Positions 39,101-50,200 of a stretch of 53,409 nucleotides of DNA are shown in pieces. Within the stretch, counting starts at the first letter, position 1. Each line of letters starts with the position of its first letter. Both the position numbers and the translations under genes were made by a program. The notes under the pieces are model-generated. The model was not told where the DNA came from. It did no database searches and worked only from the letters and a program-made list of their open reading frames with translations. This stretch comes from Perkinsus olseni. Its lineage: Eukaryota; Perkinsozoa; Perkinsida; Perkinsidae. Where the stretch lies: positions 1 through 53,409 of the forward strand of contig JABANP010000375.1 in NCBI GenBank assembly GCA_013115135.1, read 5' to 3'.

Positions 39101-39753
39101 GGGAATATTGTCGTCTTGAAGCAACGGCCCTTCGGCTTCTACATCTGCCCGGTGGGTCCAACGGCAATCCCGTCTGTGTCACCACAGACAGCAGTGACAT
39201 CGCAGGCGCGGCTTCGCTTTAGCCCCTCTACGGCCAACGTATGGCGGTCTTTGGGTAGCAAGCGCACGTCTGCTCGTAGCAGACTGCCGCCTTCTCTCAA
39301 GATGGGTCGTCATCTGAAAGAGACTCGATTGATACCCTATGGTGAAATATACCGATACCATTGTTATGGGGGATAACAGTTATCCGATAACTACTGTAAT
39401 ATGTAGCGTATTCCGAAGGCTTCTAGGACGCTCTAATCGACAATCTCTGGCTCCCGGATCACTGGAACGTACTCATGCTATCGCTATTCTTGGAGAAGCT
39501 TGCGGAAGCTGGATTCCTGTTTGACGCTCTCTTCGTTGGCCTGAAGGTGTTCAGAATACGAGGAACTGCTGAGAAGAGGCACTACCAAGTTGAGAATGAT
39601 GAGCTTGAGGGCTCAGTGAGCAGCTTTGCTGCTGGATTCGGAGAAGGAACTCTCCTATCTAAGATGTCAGAACTCTCACTGCTGCAAATACACTCGGATC
39701 TAGTGGTGGATCTAGAAGGCGTTTGCCCCGGTGGTCCTCTGAGCAGTTTCTGA
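36176..39753 (+). CDS. Alpha/beta-hydrolase locus, incompletely resolved (perhaps two genes)
   Basis: Plus-strand coding pieces are visible but not fully joined. About 36182-36291 encodes a membrane segment (LYSLLLYILADGLIFSYYLF). Around 36620, GPRHVVLLFPLVPNP resembles a hydrolase strand. Exon 37365-37487 reads YDKTLLSVGDIEDLNAV and then, in another frame, VVKEHLPGGKIFLLGFSTG, where GFSTG matches a nucleophile elbow GxSxG. Pieces near 37990-38130 (KLGECVAKFWPLVEVA) and 39478-39753 (a 92-codon open end, EKLAEAGFLFDALFVGLKVF) also look coding. The frame change near 37415 is unexplained. A membrane-anchored lipase or esterase is the simplest guess; gene boundaries are unknown. Confidence 0.35.
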
Positions 39754-40750
39754 CGTTATTCAGACTGAACTGTCAGTTCAGAGCTGTGCCTCGATAACTT
39801 GCTGAGGGTCCTTTTATGCGCCATAAACATCGATTGATGAACCATCACGATTCGTTCATCTTAGGGTTTGTGTGACCCGTAGCAGGGGCGCGCTGAGTAT
39901 TTTTGTTGACTGACGCATGAGCAAGGCTATCAAAACGCTCGGAAATATGGTTTATAAAGCCTGTCTTTTGGAACGAGTTCTGAGAGACGAAAGCTTTGAG
40001 GAAAAGTTAGTACACGATAGCGTGGCGAGATTTGTCCCCACCGGAGCAGTTGCCATCCGATATCGAGTCAACGGACTGAGATTTGTGTGCCTGATTCTGA
40101 CATATTTTTTTTCTGTAATTTGTTGTAGTCCTGAAAATGCTACTTCATTCGATACTGGATTCGCTCACTGGCTTGATTCGTGGCATGTCGACAAACCTCA
40201 ACTTTATCGGAGTGCTATGCTAGCTCCAAACATTTCTGCGGTTTGGGATTTTTCCCATCGAGGAGCGGACCCCATGACGCTGCGGCGCTTGTCTCAGACA
40301 AGTTGTCTGCCAGGTCCATGGTACGGCTGATGTTCTCGTTCCATGCGAGATGTCGAACAGTTTGCAAAAGGCATTCGGGCCGGAGTGCTCGGTCGATCGA
40401 ATCACGGTGAGTCGGGTCTGAGTCCAGCCGCTGGACAGCTCTCCGGGCTCTACAGCACCGCTGAGCATTTAGTATCTTCGTCGGGCCTCTACGGTGCGCA
40501 TCTTTTGCGTGGTTGCTTCCGTGCAGGTGAAGGCGAATCCGTTTCTTCTCAGGGCCAAAAAGGAGATGAAAAACTTCCAGGCTGCCGTGTAGTACGTCGA
40601 TTTGGAATCTCGTCCAGCTGGTGTTCCAAGCTCTTTTGTGAGCGGAGCGAAGGTCAAACATTTTTCAATTTTATCATTCGTTATTTCGTTGCCCTAACAG
40701 CTGGCGGTTCCAGGGCTCTTCACTCTTCGATGTTTTGCATCGTCTTTAAC
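39754..40750 (+). other. Region with weak coding potential
   Basis: An open frame from ATG 39917 (MSKAIKTLGNMVYKACLLER) runs about 137 codons, with a hydrophobic stretch ICLILTYFFS-like near 40095. A second plus frame covers 40343-40620. Neither matches a family and splice sites are unclear; they may be 5' exons of the NHL gene. Confidence 0.25.
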
Positions 40751-43700
40751 ATGTCCGACTACTCAACGATCCCCTGTGTAAGCTGCGGAAACTGCGCAGA
40801 CATCGCGCATATCTTACCTTTGCTGTCATAGACTATGTCAACCTTGCGCTGTGAAAGATCTGAAGTGTCCTCGGTGCCCCGACTCCCCCAGCGGGCAACT
40901 CATCACCGTATGTGTCGGCCCGAGGCCCTGCGGAGTCTGGCCTTGCCGGCTGTCCTGGGTATACGAATGCTCGGATCAGACCTGCGAGGATGGTCATCTG
41001 ACGTTGTGCAATGAATGTGCTAGGCAGCATCGCCGAGCTCGTCAGACATCGTCACACCAGCTTCTTCCGCTGTGGAAGATTCCAACTTGCTCGACCTGTG
41101 ACCGGGCCTTTGATCTTGACAACGAGGTCTGGTTCTGCAAGACCTGTGATGCTGCTATAGGGACCTGCTGTATCGACTCCCTTCACGATGGTCATAGCTG
41201 TCGCCCGATCACACCGTCACTCGCCGCGAAATTACAGAGCCGCATGACCGGAGCTCGAGACGGAGGCCGCCGACCGTGAGCTTGAGCGAGGCCGGGGAGA
41301 ACTCGGAGGAAATCTTGAAGCTTGCGGATGAACTATACGAAGATCAGGATGCTCGGCTAACTGAGCTTTGAGAAAGACATTCTCACTGCAGTTGGAGAGA
41401 GGTTCAAAGCGTTGAGAAAATTGCTAAGATTGCAAGATGAGCAAGTTCGGAGTGACATTGCCTCAGTGAGGGCGGAATTGGCCCGAGTGAGCGAGGCTCG
41501 ATGCCTCCTGAGTGCAGCAACGACCGAAACGGCCAGGTTGCAGCCGAGAGAAGCTGTGCTCGCTCGCAACTTGATGAAAAATCGGAAGGTTGAAGTCGCG
41601 GACATGACCAGGAGGGGAGGTAGGTGCTCACCATATTCCAACTGTCACCTGAAGATTTTTCGAATTTTCGGTATGATCGTTATGGAAGTCCTTAGGAGGG
41701 TATCCCAATAACTTCGCCGCTGCGGCAAGGGGCGAACAATCGAAGTCATCATCATCATCATCGCCGCATCTTTTCATTTACCCACCAAAGCCGCCCGAAA
41801 CAGCACGTGCAACGATACGCGAAGTACATATTCATTGTTTATTTTACATTCACACGGCTACAGGACGCTCAGCTTTAAGTTTAACCACAAATCTTAGTCA
41901 CCAAAATGATATTGATAACATAGATGTTCGGTTTTTGTAGGGCATGTTGTTTTTGTACGTAGAGGAACTTTGTCGACTACTGCGGGAGAGGGAGTTCAAG
42001 CAGTTCCTGGATCTTGGAAGCTTTCAAGACTTGGTCGTCAGAATTGCTAATTTCGGTGAGTTTTCTGGACCCTTCTCGGCGGCAGGCTGGTTGGCAGGTT
42101 TTGTTGTGCCGTGGGAGACGATGGCTGTCCCGGAGTCTCAGAAGAGCCCGACGCCCTCAGATGCACCCTTCGACTGCCATTTTTCAAACCATCGTAATGT
42201 ACGCTCGCGGCTTCCCTTGATGGTGATTAAGAATTGGTCGAAACTCTCAATCAAGGGGTTAAATCGTCAAGTGACCAGTGTCCAGTTTGACTGTTCATGA
42301 AAGCCTGTATGCAGAGATAGACAAGTTCGTGCTGTTTTCACGCTCGTCAGGTTTCTGTAATAATTTCGAACCCATTTTCTGTTTTCGGAATTTTCCGGGC
42401 GCTCCTGGATTTCGAGCGTTGCAGCTTGCTATCATCATATCATATCGTTCGTATCTTCCAAGCATCAACCTCGAACAAAGATACGCCTCTCAGAGCCGTC
42501 ATTGGTAGCAACACCCAGTGCCGCCACCAACCACCACCACAGCGTTCGAGGCTTCGGCGGGCTGCATCTTAAAACTGACGAGGAGATAACAAGACTCGGC
42601 ATCGGCAGTCTAACGGGTCAAATCGGTACGCAGAGCTCCATCCAGCCGTTGGCCTTTCCCTATTGTCTTTCAGGTGACGCTGCTGGAGGGTCAGGTCTAG
42701 GTCAGTTCCGGTCGCCCTATAGTGTCTGTAACCGCTCCGGACGGATGTTCGTGTCTGACAGTCTCAACCATCGGGTGCGTCGGGGAGTTCAGGCTGACTC
42801 CTGTCCGACCTTTACTGTTGTGATTAATTGAATTCGGTCTTTTGCAAACGCGAGGGCTGTTGTTGATGAGAATGGATGGCGTAGGCGGTGTCTCGGAGGT
42901 GCTTCGTTCTCCCCATGCGGACCCATCAGGTCCAAGTGTTCGATACCGATACCCTCGAGTTGGTTTACGCGATCGGTCAGCGTGGCGATGCCGAAGGAGA
43001 GTTTTGCGACCCTAGCGGCATTGGTGTCGATTCTGATGGAAGGATCATCGTCGCCGAGTGAGTCAATTAGTGTCCATTCGCTCAACGTGAATACCGGAGT
43101 ACCTTCAGAATCTTCGCTGTGCGAAAGTATCTAGTTTTTAGATACGGCAACGACCGAGTTCAGATATTCGACAGAGATGGTAAATTTTTTGCATTGTTGT
43201 GGCACCTTCGGGTCGGGTGAAGGGGAGTTTTACGGTCCCTTCGGAGTCCATGTCTGCCCAGCCACGCAGAACCTCCTTATTACAGACTCATGCAACCACA
43301 GAGTGCAGGTGAACAACTCCCCCGGTGTTACTTTCCGCTTTTGCAGCATCTTAGTGTTTTCATCGACCTCGGACAGTTCGCGCTCAAGAAACGCTGTGTT
43401 ACGAAAACAAGTGGGCCTGGTCTGTCTTCTCTGAGCTGACACGACGACTGTCCGTGTGGAAAGTCCTATGAGATCTCTATTAGCTGACGTAGAGATGGGC
43501 GGAACCCGACGGAATCGAAAAAATTTCGACGAAAACTTGTTCACCTTTCTGAGAAAGAACCGCTCTTTTTAAATCGCAAGGCCTCAGGTTCTATCCCCGC
43601 GGGGGAGATTTCTCTTCGCTTTTGGCAGCAAAGGCTCCGAGCCGGGTCAGTTCCTCTACCCCGAAGGCATCGGCACCACTCTGGATGGCAGCTCGGTGGT

Positions 43701-44630
43701 TGTGTCCGACAAAGACAATGGAAGAATCCAAATCTTCACTCAGCGAGGAGTGTAGGGTCGCCTGAGACCAATCTCATCCTCACGCCCCGACTTGTCAGTT
43801 TCATACGGCAGATTACGACAGCATCGGAGCGATGTGGACCGTTGAGCGGCCCTTTGGGTGTGGCCGCGGACGCTCAGGGGAGGCTGTATTGCTGTGACTG
43901 CGGAAACTCGAGAATAGTGTGTCTTCGAATAACAGGCGAGGTGAATCTCGATTTGGCGATGGTGTTCCATCTTTCCCTGCCTTTCCCTTCCGCAACACCG
44001 ATTGAGCGTCTCGGCATTGGGCTCCATTGCACTCCGATTGTTTGAGGAAGAATTTGACACTCACGACTACGCCAAAGCTCGCGAGGTGAATGTCGACGTC
44101 ATCCAAGTCCAAGGTTTCGGACTTCAAAGGCACGCGAAGCCGACGGAAACGCGTTTTGGAGTCAGCGAACCGCCGATGATCCACGGTCGCTACAAGACGC
44201 GTAATTATTATGAAAGCAATTCTGAGTAATACCTTCTGAAAACAAAATCTATCTGTTGAGGAAAAACTCTCAGGAAATGAGCACGTCGGTGAAAGTCTTA
44301 CCAAGCCGGTTACGGCGTTGGTTTATAAATTACAACTTCAGACACACACTTAGAACCGAGGCGAACCGTCACACAGAACCGTTTCATTCGAGCTTTCATT
44401 GACTTCTGTTGAGGTACTCTGGTGTAGCGACGGTTCCCATGAAGGCCTTCTCGTTCAACAGCCGTCATTAACCTTCGTGGCACCTACGGGCGTGGTGTGT
44501 GCCCCTCCCGCTTCGGTGATACGCTACTGACTTTTCTTTTCAGTGTATCGATCAGTCGGGGACCCTTTACGTGGCTTGCGACCATGCTGTCATGATATTC
44601 GGCCAAGAACGACAACAACGAGTTGGATGA
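40751..44630 (+). CDS. Zinc-finger/B-box, coiled-coil, NHL-repeat protein (TRIM-NHL-like)
   Basis: An N-terminal cysteine-rich segment (IPCVSCGNCA, then LCQPCAVKDLKCPRC) could be a degenerate RING. One exon to 41279 holds B-box/ZZ-like cysteine clusters (YECSDQTC, CNECARQHRR, CSTCDRAF, CKTCDAAIGTCC). A helical segment (FKALRKLLRLQDEQVRSDIA) follows near 41400-41610. NHL repeats then form a propeller: FRSPYSVCNRSGRMFVSD (about 42700), DAEGEFCDPSGIGVDSDGRI (about 42990), GSGEGEFYGPFGVHV (43210), SEPGQFLYPEGIGTTLDG (43640), GPLGVAADAQGRLYCCD (43840) and QSGTLYVACDHAVMIFG (44545). Stop TGA 44628-44630. TRIM-NHL proteins couple ubiquitin ligation or RNA binding to cell fate; function here is inference. 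Frame breaks at about 40826 and 43182 need explanation. Confidence 0.7.
43560..43604 (+). other. tRNA T-arm-like end of an NHL-gene intron
   Basis: AACCGCTCTTTTTAAATCGC is followed by CCTCAGGTTCTATCCCCG and CGGGGGAG, after which coding resumes as FLFAFGSKG. The T-arm-like block abuts the acceptor AG. Only the 3' part of a tRNA is recognisable. Confidence 0.4.
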
Positions 44631-45267
44631 ATATAATTTTAACATTTCATCGCTTTTGGTTTCGCTCCCTCTTTTCTGAGTTTTGATGAGTATTTCCGTA
44701 ACATGGCGGTTCATCGCACAAGATAACGACACTAAGCACTGTTCTCCGCACGCGCACGCTCTTGTGAACTGAAACGCGGAAAATAATAAAGCCACTCGAA
44801 ACGGTCCAAATTATCCGCATTCACAATCAATCATCCAACCGTGATTCTCAGAGCAAATTAAGCTGTTTCGTTATAATAGAGTGAATAATAACTTCGACAT
44901 CCTACCAAACACCTCCCGTGGAACAGCTTGGTATTAACTTGACTAAGAGGGATTTTCTTCACCTCTCGCCTGACCGATGACAGAAAAATAAAATGTTGTG
45001 AAACAACCCACACCCGAGGCTGCTCGTGAATAGCACAATGGATGCGCTACGACATAACCTTTGTTGTTGTTGATGCTACTGTTGTTGTTGTTGGTAAAAT
45101 AAACACATGAGTTTGAATAGAATTGTACAACACACGAATGAAGGATTTTGGTCGATGGTCTGATAGGCTTAATTTGGCGAACTCCGGAAGGGACACAAAT
45201 CGCAACCGGAAATCAAGGAGGGCGATAACACTCCAACAATTCTTCTTCTTGTTAATGAAAATGTTGT
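44631..45267. other. Convergent intergenic region with GTT microsatellite
   Basis: Between the convergent NHL (plus) and Mei2-like (minus) genes. Interrupted GTT/TTG repeats occupy 45061-45096. AT-rich, otherwise featureless. Confidence 0.5.
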
Positions 45268-46219
45268 CTACATAGCGGAAAGCCTAGACCTCGATGAAGT
45301 GGAAGTTGGGGAATTAGTAGGGCTGGGCACGATGGAGTAATCATAGCGACGAATACCAATAGTTCGATCTCCAACAACATGAGGCTGCTCGGAAAATGCG
45401 GCGTGGAAGCCTTCTTGTGATTGCATCTGGCAGAAGCCGAAGCCACGCGAAGCTCCTGTGGCCTTGCATGTCACAACAACACAATCTTCGACAACACCAA
45501 ACTTGGAAAAGTACTCGTGAAGGTCTTCACTGGTCGTGTGTGGACCAAGGCCCCCAACGAACATCTTGTAACGATTGGAGAAGCCGGTCTCATTGTTGAG
45601 GGTAGAGGTGGGGGAGAAGCCGAAGGAGGGACTACCGCTGTCGAGCCACTTGCAAGATCTGCGACCCTTGAGGTCAGGCGAGGAATACACGGGGACAGCG
45701 AAAGCGTTGTGTTTATTATGGAGAGCTTCTGACGGAGGAAGCCAAGCTTGCCCAGAGGCAGTGATACCACCACCAACTGACGCCCCAACATCAGCCGGGG
45801 TTCGAGCTCCTTGCTTGTTGGCCCACATGCAAGCACACACCTTCGAAGATTTGCGACTCGGCAGTTGAACGCCCTCGAAACGGTCCATGAATTCGCATGC
45901 GAGTTCATGAGACTTCAAATCGATAAAGGCGTATCTGGAAGAAACGCAGAGAAGCAGTACAATCGGACTGGCTACGACTGGGTACCCTCTATTCAAGCCC
46001 GTGCGGGGATCGGGGACGGCATAGATGTAGGAATATGCATGGCCCAGCCCACGACGCCAGATCTCATCGGCAAGCATGGCGTCATCGTATTTGTTGGGAA
46101 TGTTCTTCAACATAACCGTCGTCCACGAGTTCTTGTCATCCTCCGAGTTCGATGCCTCGCATGCATCAACCTCGGAAGCGCCGCCAGCGAATGAAGGGCC
46201 AGCTCCAACGTCATCGTCA
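45268..46219 (-). CDS. Mei2-type RRM protein (5' end unresolved)
   Basis: Two exons, 45986-46219 and 45268-45934 (TAG at 45268-45270), joined across a 51-nt intron (45935-45985) in frame as NRGYAFIDL. The first domain is a Mei2-type RRM: TTVMLKNIPNKYDDAMLADE, YAVPDPRTG, GYAFIDLKSHELACEFMDRF and KVCACMWANKQG. A second, conventional RRM has KMFVGGLGPHTTSEDLHEYF (RNP2 region) and ASRGFGFCQM (RNP1). Mei2-family proteins bind RNA and control meiosis or development in fungi and plants. Here the Mei2-type RRM precedes the ordinary RRM, the reverse of the usual order. An acceptor (CTTTAG) at 46220 shows that upstream exons exist; a frame from ATG 46559 is one candidate. Confidence 0.85.
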
Positions 46220-47276
46220 CTAAAGCAGACAAGAATCGAGCGACTGAAGAAGCCCGAGCTTCTACTCAGTCACTATTCGAGGGTCTCCAGCCTCGGTCCT
46301 CTCCCAGTACGTAGGGGAGATCATAGGTGGCCTCGATCGTGAAGCGGTCGTCGCCAAAGACGCGAACGGGTGAGATGCTCCTGAAGATGAAAGTGCCGCT
46401 GGACAGCAACAGCAGTCCAAAGCTTTCACCACACCTTCTTCTGGGCGCACAGTACGTCGGAGACTCCAACTCGAGGCTCTTGAGTAAATCAAACGACAAA
46501 CAAACGGCACGGAGTTGACAGTAGCCGCGGCGGCGGCTTTCGCTGCTGAGCTTCCCCATCGACCCTCTCCAGCATTTGCGGCGAATCGCTACAAGCGGGC
46601 CGAGAAGGGGCGAAGACGTGGAATCTTCTATGCTGTGTCTCCACCGCCGGGAAAGAGCCTCTGCTGGTCGAACATGGGGAAAAGAACTACCTGAAAACGG
46701 TTATCGATGATGTGATGATACACAATCTTCGACCGTGCTAATGCATGCATTACATCTGCACGCATGCACAAGCAAGAGATTCGCAGCTAGCTTGAGCTCG
46801 CCCCGCACACACACTCTTCGTTTATTGAATTGAATTGAATTCCCTTTGCGGCCAAAAGCGTATCTTTGCAGCTCTCCACGAACTCCTCTCCTCCTTGCCC
46901 GCGAAGTGGTCGTTGATGCTTACCCCTACTGGTTGGTCGCCCTGACACCGATACAGTATCTTCCCGAGGATGATAAACACGAACCCTCCTCAGCTAGAAA
47001 CAAAGAGGCTCTTCGCCCCGGGTAAAGAGTAATGGACGTTATGGTAAAAATGACCAAGTACTAAAATAACATCAACAGCCTTAGTATGTACACAGCATCA
47101 GCTCCGGGGAATCTTAGGTCGCCTCCGTCGATCAAAAAGGAGTTCCACAAGATGATGTACGTGAGATAAAGTATACCCACAGAAACCACGTCAGTATCGT
47201 ATTCAGAGCCGAGAACCCGACAACGTTACGACAATAGGCGCGCGCCCGAGTGATCGATATCTGACAGTTCAAACAG
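46220..47276. other. Upstream region of the Mei2-like gene
   Basis: May contain its first exon (minus, 46266-46559, unclear frame). A short TTGAA tandem (GAATTGAATTGAATT) lies near 46826, GCGTATCTTTGCAG at about 46858 and GAATCTTAGGTCGCC at 47110, both like the intron motif. No other gene recognised. Confidence 0.3.
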
Positions 47277-50200
47277 TTACATCGTGATATCATTCGTAGC
47301 ACCCAATGGCTTTACATCATGGGGAATGAAAATGAGGTGTTTTCTGCACATGCCGACCAAAGGTTCGATTCCTGGTTCCGGCACCATCTTTAGATCGTAG
47401 CTTCCGCTCATGCCACGCCCTACGATAACTCGTTCATGAGTATCAACTTCCTGAACCAAGAGTGTCTTGTGGTGAATATCCTGAACAGCAGCAGCCTGCC
47501 ACAGCGCGAAGATTTGGGCAAAGAAGATCCGTTCATCCATCGCCGTCTCTGTTTGCGATCAGAGCTGCACAGCTGTCTGGGACCTGAGGAAGGGCGCGAG
47601 TGAGAATGCAAGAGAGCAAGTGGCCCACTACATTAGTGCGACAGCAACTGAGTTCTTGACATATTTTCTTTAGAGTGCTTGGCTGCTGCTCGGCTGCGGA
47701 ACAGAAGAGTTCGAGCGCGCTAAAGAATCCTTATCTTCCTGGATACCTGCACCAGCGTCGACCTCCAGATTCAAGAAACAAAGATGCCGCGCAGCCGGAA
47801 GATCATAAGCATGCCGCACGCACAAGAGCAGGTTTGTAAGCTCTCGACGAGGGCGGCAGCGGAGCGGAAGCATTACATGCTCTCCATAAAATGGGTTGGA
47901 TAACTCCTCCGTGAGTAACCGGAGCTTGAAGTAGGGGGACTATGGGACGCTTATCGGATGCTGAGTCCTAGCCCGGGCGGCGACAGCCGACCAACGATAC
48001 GCCGAGAATGCACCGGGGAGAACCTGATGGAACCAGAAACAACACAAGAATAACGAAAAATTTGCATTAAAATAATGCCAAAAACGGAACACACGATGAA
48101 AATGGCAAAAGCCTGGTGAAACGACCAGTGCCTCGAGGGATGCAAAAATACCGCCCGAAACAGCCGGCACGCGCACTCACACCCATCGCCAACCTGCAGC
48201 GGGCTTCCACTGACACTTACCTGCGTCCAAGCAGACGCAGTAAAGCTCCTCGTTGACGCCCGCAGAGCCTCTCGTTCATAACACGGTAACTGACGATAAA
48301 CGAGTAGAGACACCCAAACGAATTCGCAGGTGATTATCACTTTCATACCATTCCTAGCCCTACTCATCAAAAGCCTCTGACCAATTTACCCCTTCGGTCT
48401 GGACCATATGTAATTGCTTTCAAGTTTCACCGATCTGGTGATGGCCCTCGCTAAGGAGCCCCTTGGGTTTTACTTCTATTCCGGAGCTGCATGTAATTCA
48501 GTGAGGGTTCGGTGTAAGGTTGCCGGGGCCTGATCGTACAGTCGTTCGCGACACAGCTAGGGCACCTCTCGGCAATCCAGCACTTCGAAGGCACCGCGCT
48601 CTATTACATATGATGCGGCAAACCCTTTCGAAGAACCACAAGATGAGTATCCAGCTCGCGGCTTGGCGCTGAACTCCTTCCAAAGCAAAGCATCATCTGC
48701 AGTGGCGAGGTAGTTTCTCGTAGTTGATAACGTTCTCGAATAGATGCGCTCAAAAACCGTGAGAACCATGAACAAAATACAATCCGACCATCAAAGAAAA
48801 TTCCTAGCATGGCTCGCTATTCTCTGTGTGCAGTACTAAGGACACCGATAGACCTCGAGACTCGTGAGTGCTCCTCGAGGACCGAACGCGTGAAGCTCAC
48901 CGTAGCTTTCAGTCTGGCCGTTGTCAACGAGAGCCAAATCTGGGACGGGTACGGAGGCACTTCTTGTCATCAATATTATCAAAATTATAACGATCGATGG
49001 GCTGCGGAATTCTACCATGGATGTCCGTCAAACCGTCTGAAATAAAATGGGTAATTCGCTTACTTTTCGCCGGGATTTTTCTACGCTCATTGTGCACTCG
49101 CTGGAGTACATCTCTTCCGGATCAACGTATATATTCCCATCCTCTCGTACAGGCAACAAGGTTGTTAAACCCGACCATCAATTCCTGTGCGTAGACACCT
49201 ACGTTATTCAGCAGCATGACCGCGCCAGGAAATTACCCAACACTGCAATCCATACTCATGAGTTGAATTCATCGGGCTGGACGTACTGAATTCATCCTCA
49301 CAAATAAAACCCTCAAACGAGGCCATTTCGAGCATGATACCGTTGTTTGTTCCTTCGACTTCTTTGTCCGTCCATCAGCCAGGAGGCATACGCATATCTC
49401 GTCCCGAGGTCTATATTTAGTCTGGTCCACAAAATTTTCGAGATATTCGAAGTATCCCAACCAGGAGTGCCCGGCACTCCTGAGAAAACAACAACGATGA
49501 TGAAGCTATGAACTCTTGAGCAATAAAGCACGTCAATCAGTTCATTTGCCAACGACCAAGCAGTTGCGCAGAGATGAGCTGAAATTATCGGCGCCTAGTG
49601 TCACCATTGTTACTATTACCCACTGCCAGATCTCCTTCGCTTGCTCAGCGAAGCCTTCCGGACGATCTGCTCCAGGATTCATCCTGATGAAAGTAGTACC
49701 AGCTTTTTCTGATATCATCCAGGCCACCACAGGGCTCTTGATACATGGTCACGCTACTCGAGACGCCAAGCGCCATCATGATAGGAGCAGCAAACTCGAG
49801 AGGCGTTGACGATACTATGAGGAAAGTCGAGAAAGATCTACGGAGGGATTTTGGCCCCAAACTCCCAAATCATTTCCATTTGGGGTGCTTTCACCACGCG
49901 CCACTTCAGCCAAGAACATGGCGACTGGATATTAATGCGGCTTCCAAAGGCGACTGCATGAATGATGCCGAAAAGGTGCTGACCTGAATCTGTCACGCCT
50001 CAGAGGAACTTCCAACGCGATCGGCTGCTACCAATAGAAGCACCTTTCACCTTCGACTTCGGGATTTTTCGATGAACTTCTGACCTCTGTAGGGTGCCGC
50101 CAGGTGGCAACTCGCGCAGGCACTCACTGTAGAAGGACTGTCGAACATCTGGTCCAGAAACCTCGGGAACGTTATCCACGCGCTCCTGAGGAACAGCAAC

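Noticed and set aside
45061..45096. CRISPR-like or structured array
   Set aside because: It is an interrupted GTT microsatellite; no spaced repeats exist anywhere in the window.
47344..47384. Complete tRNA gene
   Set aside because: Only T-arm and acceptor 3' strand are recognisable; no matching 5' acceptor or D-arm upstream.
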